In this document: piece after piece, positions 6,535 through 8,022 of the stretch
Layout of the letters: every line of letters starts with the position of its first letter
How positions within the stretch are numbered: the first letter of the stretch is position 1
Source of the DNA: an uncultured Lentisphaeria bacterium
Lineage (GTDB): Bacteria; Verrucomicrobiota; Lentisphaeria; Victivallales; Victivallaceae
Assembly (NCBI GenBank): GCA_937888615.1
Contig: CALABZ010000068.1
Span: 1-8,022 of the forward strand
Reading direction: 5' to 3'
DNA length: 8,022 bases
Position numbers and translations under genes: made by a program
The notes under the pieces: model-generated
Database searches by the model: none
Told to the model about the DNA's origin: nothing
What the model saw: the letters and a program-made list of their open reading frames with translations, nothing else

Positions 6535-6590
6535 ATACATATATAACCATGCAATCGTCGATATATCCAGTTCATTATCAAGAATAATCG
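6535..6590 (-). promoter_or_regulatory. AT-rich stretch, probable promoter of the cyclotransferase operon
   Basis: This is the AT-rich part of the 351-base gap 6498-6848, directly upstream of the first cyclotransferase gene and flanked by GC-rich sequence. Minus-strand elements include TTGATA (6581-6576), TATATC and TATATATGTA, but no pair of hexamers has ideal spacing. The rest of the gap holds repeat copy 1 of family 2 (6631-6749) and a hairpin (6812-6832). Confidence 0.3.
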
Positions 6591-6630
6591 CAAAATAAAC
6601 CGAACGCCGGATTTCGCGGAGTTTGCCCCC

Positions 6631-6749
6631 CGTCGCGGCGAATGTTTTTGACCACGATCAGGCCGGTCGCGGCCGCCCCAGCATAAGCGAACGTCGGGGC
6701 GTTTGCGAGGCTTTGTCGGCGTTATTTTATGCTGGATTTCGGTGCGATG
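6631..6749. repeat. Dispersed structured repeat, family 2, copy 1
   Basis: About 119 bp homologous to 7832-7951. The core 6688-6749 aligns without gaps to 7890-7951, with 44 of 62 bases identical by hand count. The left part shares TCGCGGC, an A/T run and TGACC. A perfect 9-bp inverted repeat pairs CCAGCATAA (6678-6686) with TTATGCTGG (6727-6735). The two copies read in different frames when translated, so they are unlikely to be coding. It lies 134 bases upstream of the first cyclotransferase gene. Confidence 0.65.
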
Positions 6750-6811
6750 CGGCATATTCTTTTTCTCATATTTTCGGACTATTCCTGATATTCGATTTGC
6801 AATAGCGGAAA

Positions 6812-6832
6812 CCGACGCTGTCCAGGCGTCGG
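6812..6832 (-). terminator. Hairpin after the DUF3846 gene, likely terminator
   Basis: CCGACGC (6812-6818) and GCGTCGG (6826-6832) make a perfect, GC-rich 7-bp stem with a seven-base loop; on the minus strand G-T and A-T pairs extend it slightly into the following TTT. It lies 16 bases past the stop of the DUF3846 gene. The T-run after the stem is short, so termination may be modest. Confidence 0.5.
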
Positions 6833-6848
6833 CTCCGGTCTGTGCGGA

Positions 6849-7271
6849 TTATTGCCGATTGTAATCACGCTCGGCGGCGGCGCGCGCTTTTTCGATGTTT
6901 TCCTCGGTCAGGTCACCTTCGATCACCGCAAATCCACATTTCGGTGGTGGGAGCGGGTGTTTCGTCAGGTCGACGAATTCGACATTGCGCGAAAAGAGGC
7001 ATAATGGCGCTTGGCAGTCGGCGAAATCGCCGTCCGGCATGGTTCCCACGATCAGGGCGTTTCCGGCGATCACCGTCGGCCCGGCGAGTTTGAAGCCCCA
7101 TGTCTGTTCCTTTAAGCGTGCTTCTTCATCGACGATAACCGTGTGATTCTCGCCGATGTCGATACACTGGATCATGTCGCATCCGAGCTGTTTGTAAATG
7201 GCGTGAAGTTCGTTTTCGACGTTGACGACTTCGACTTTCTGTTCGTTGGCGTTGATGAAAATTGCTTTCAT
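6849..7271 (-). CDS. DUF3846-like protein
   Basis: A 140-aa protein whose first 95 or so residues match my memory of DUF3846: MKAIFINANEQKVEVVNVE, then ELHAIYKQLGCDMIQCIDI, HTVIVDEEARLKEQ (67-80), and IAGNALIVGTMPDGDFA with a helix break before DCQAPL. No catalytic motif is evident. DUF3846 genes are found in phages, plasmids and conjugative elements, with no assigned function that I know. The tail (about 110-140) is helical and acidic/basic, ENIEKARAAAERDYNRQ. AGGAG six bases before the ATG at 7271 sets the start, dismissing a longer reading to 7346. A hairpin follows the stop, so it is probably transcribed alone or with the 108-aa gene 188 bases upstream. Confidence 0.75.
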   Translation of the reverse strand: MKAIFINANEQKVEVVNVENELHAIYKQLGCDMIQCIDIGENHTVIVDEEARLKEQTWGFKLAGPTVIAGNALIVGTMPDGDFADCQAPLCLFSRNVEFVDLTKHPLPPPKCGFAVIEGDLTEENIEKARAAAERDYNRQ

Positions 7272-7308
7272 TTGCTTCTCCTGAAAATTGCTTGTTTCCG
7301 TTGTTTGG

Positions 7309-7354
7309 AAGCGGCATCCGTACCGCCTCCGATCACGTGCATACAATGCCGCTT
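7309..7354. repeat. Inverted repeat upstream of the DUF3846 gene
   Basis: AAGCGGCAT (7309-7317) and ATGCCGCTT (7346-7354) form a perfect 9-bp inverted repeat with a 28-base spacer that contains CACGTG. It lies 38 bases before the DUF3846 start, in what would be its leader or promoter. The right arm overlaps the stretch resembling repeat family 1 (7340-7379). It could be an operator or leader RNA stem. Confidence 0.45.
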
Positions 7355-7366
7355 CACTCAGACTAT

Positions 7367-7431
7367 AGCCAGTTTTATTGAGCTCAAATAGAGCTATTTA
7401 TGTTGCAGAAATCTTGCGAAATAAACTGGCT
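7367..7431. repeat. Inverted repeat downstream of the 108-aa gene
   Basis: AGCCAGTTT (7367-7375) pairs with AAACTGGCT (7423-7431); allowing one bulged base the arms reach 12 bp. The 47-base spacer includes a smaller hairpin, AAATA-GAGC-TATTT. A T-run follows the right arm on the plus strand, which is the wrong direction for the minus-strand genes. It lies 29 bases past the 108-aa gene's stop and may shape the mRNA 3' end. Confidence 0.4.
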
Positions 7432-7459
7432 TTTTCCGAATGCGGCAATATGGATTTTT

Positions 7460-7786
7460 TCATTTCTTTTCCGGTGGTTCTCCGGCTTCCGCCGGATGGT
7501 CGACATCCAGTTCGCCGTCATCAATTTCGTAATGGGCGAATCCGAGCGCGGTCAACCGCTGCAGAAACGCTTGCGCGGCCTTTTCCGGCTCGTCCGGCAG
7601 GGTGTAATCCTTCTGCCCGATGAAGTCGAGTGTCTGGCGCATGAACGCCAGCGGCTCCAGATGGCTGTTGAAGGGATTCATCTTCATGCCGACGACGATG
7701 TCCAAGGCTGTCGCACCCCGGAAAAATTCGCCGGTGCATTCGACGGGGTTGCCGTCAAAATCAGTGTCGTGGATTCGGATTTTCAT
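7460..7786 (-). CDS. Uncharacterised 108-aa acidic protein
   Basis: I do not recognise a family. The start MKIRIHDTDFDGNPVECTG looks like a beta strand-turn with several acidic residues. A middle helical part (GATALDIVVGMKMNPF; PLAFMRQTLDFIG) follows, then LPDEPEKAAQAFLQRLTALG, and an acidic tail HYEIDDGELDVDHPAEAGEPP. There is no signal peptide or membrane segment. AGGAG eight bases before the ATG at 7786 gives a clear start. Codon use and composition resemble the DUF3846 and cyclotransferase genes, so it belongs to the same accessory set. Small acidic proteins of this kind are frequent on mobile elements, but that is context only. Confidence 0.7.
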   Translation of the reverse strand: MKIRIHDTDFDGNPVECTGEFFRGATALDIVVGMKMNPFNSHLEPLAFMRQTLDFIGQKDYTLPDEPEKAAQAFLQRLTALGFAHYEIDDGELDVDHPAEAGEPPEKK

Positions 7787-7810
7787 GGGTTATGCTCCTG
7801 TTTCTTGCGG

Positions 7811-7875
7811 CAACGTTCGCGTTGTTGCGGCCGTGTCGCGGCTCAAATTTTTTATGACCTCCAGCCCGATGCTGG
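7811..7875 (-). other. Two small hairpins in the leader of the 108-aa gene
   Basis: CAACG (7811-7815) pairs with CGTTG (7820-7824) around a four-base loop, and CCAGC (7861-7865) pairs with GCTGG (7871-7875). Both fall between repeat copy 2 and the 108-aa start or inside the repeat, and would be in the 5' leader if transcription starts above 7875. Individually these stems are short. Confidence 0.3.
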
Positions 7876-7951
7876 TCTATCCCTGAAATCGAACGTTGGG
7901 GCCTTTGTGCGCGTTTGCGGGCATATTTTATTACGGGATGCCCGTGCGATG
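7832..7951. repeat. Dispersed structured repeat, family 2, copy 2
   Basis: About 120 bp homologous to 6631-6749, ending 46 bases before the 108-aa start. Nested inverted repeats: GGGGCC (7898-7903) with GGCCCC (7951-7956), and inside it CGGGCAT (7918-7924) with ATGCCCG (7938-7944); ACGGG (7933-7937) can alternatively pair with CCCGT (7941-7945). The outer stem is not conserved in the other copy, which uses a different 9-bp stem. Like that copy it stands upstream of an accessory gene in the same orientation. Confidence 0.65.
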
Positions 7952-7994
7952 GCCCCTCAAAATACTTGCGATTTTGGCGAGTTTGACCCCGATG

Positions 7995-8020
7995 GCGACT
8001 TGCATAACAAGTCAAGTCGC
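7995..8020. other. Inverted repeat at the right window edge
   Basis: GCGACTTG (7995-8002) pairs with CAAGTCGC (8013-8020) over a 10-base loop; a duplicated CAAGT (8008-8012) offers a competing shorter hairpin with ACTTG (7998-8002). It may belong to the 3' end of a gene beyond the window, for example a terminator, but there is no T-run in view. Confidence 0.3.
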
Positions 8021-8022
8021 GC

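Noticed and set aside
6066..6755. Longer N-terminus for the first cyclotransferase (229 aa)
   Set aside because: The extra 86 residues are translated repeat and promoter sequence; the family domain and a good ribosome site begin at 6497.
5488..7786. Integron gene-cassette array
   Set aside because: Short same-direction genes separated by inverted repeats look superficially like cassettes, but the ends of the inverted repeats lack the RYYYAAC/GTTRRRY core sites, the repeats are not one per gene, and no integron integrase is seen.
7761..8015. Minus-strand frame of 84 aa upstream of the 108-aa gene
   Set aside because: It overlaps the better supported 108-aa start and consists of repeat family 2. 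The homologous repeat at 6631-6749 is read in a different frame, so the coding reading is not conserved.

Overview
The window holds the promoter-proximal part of a BREX type 3 phage-defence operon (positions 1 to about 5050) next to a strip of small accessory genes and structured intergenic repeats (about 5130 to 8022). Every gene I accept is on the minus strand, so transcription runs from high to low coordinates. Most genes have a recognisable Shine-Dalgarno sequence and starts are ATG, which points to a bacterium. The species cannot be named from this window. The mixed composition and accessory gene content would fit a gut or environmental bacterium, but that is only an impression.

Defence block, in transcription order: a 58-aa excisionase-type helix-turn-helix protein (4981-4805), brxF (4772-4260), brxC (4257-526), a 155-aa protein of unknown function (515-48), and probably the first codons of another gene (70 to beyond position 1). 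BrxF followed directly by a 1243-aa BrxC/PglY-like ATPase is the signature start of BREX type 3, whose published order is brxF-brxC-pglXI-brxHII-pglZ-brxA. The later genes would lie off the left edge and are not seen. Gaps of 32, 2 and 10 bases imply one mRNA with translational coupling. The 155-aa gene sits where pglX is expected and is the least explained member. BrxF has a weakened P-loop.

Intergenic 4982-5487: an AT-rich stretch upstream of the operon with a 12-bp-phased direct repeat, then two diverged tandem copies of a roughly 145-155 bp element with conserved hairpins. Base composition appears to change here, from AT-richer defence genes to GC-richer accessory genes.

Accessory block, in transcription order: a 108-aa unknown protein (7786-7460), a DUF3846-type protein (7271-6849), then a tight three-gene operon of two tandem gamma-glutamylcyclotransferase-fold proteins (6497-6066 and 6069-5701, sharing a 4-bp ATGA overlap) and a 69-aa two-helix membrane protein (5697-5488). 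A second repeat family of about 120 bp occurs upstream of two of these transcription units (6631-6749 and 7832-7951, 44 of 62 bases identical in the core without gaps). Genes of this kind with repeated structured spacers suggest an integrated mobile element or genomic island, but no integrase, transposase or attachment site is visible.

The clearest leads are the unknown gene inside the BREX operon, the degenerate BrxF P-loop, and the two families of structured intergenic repeats.
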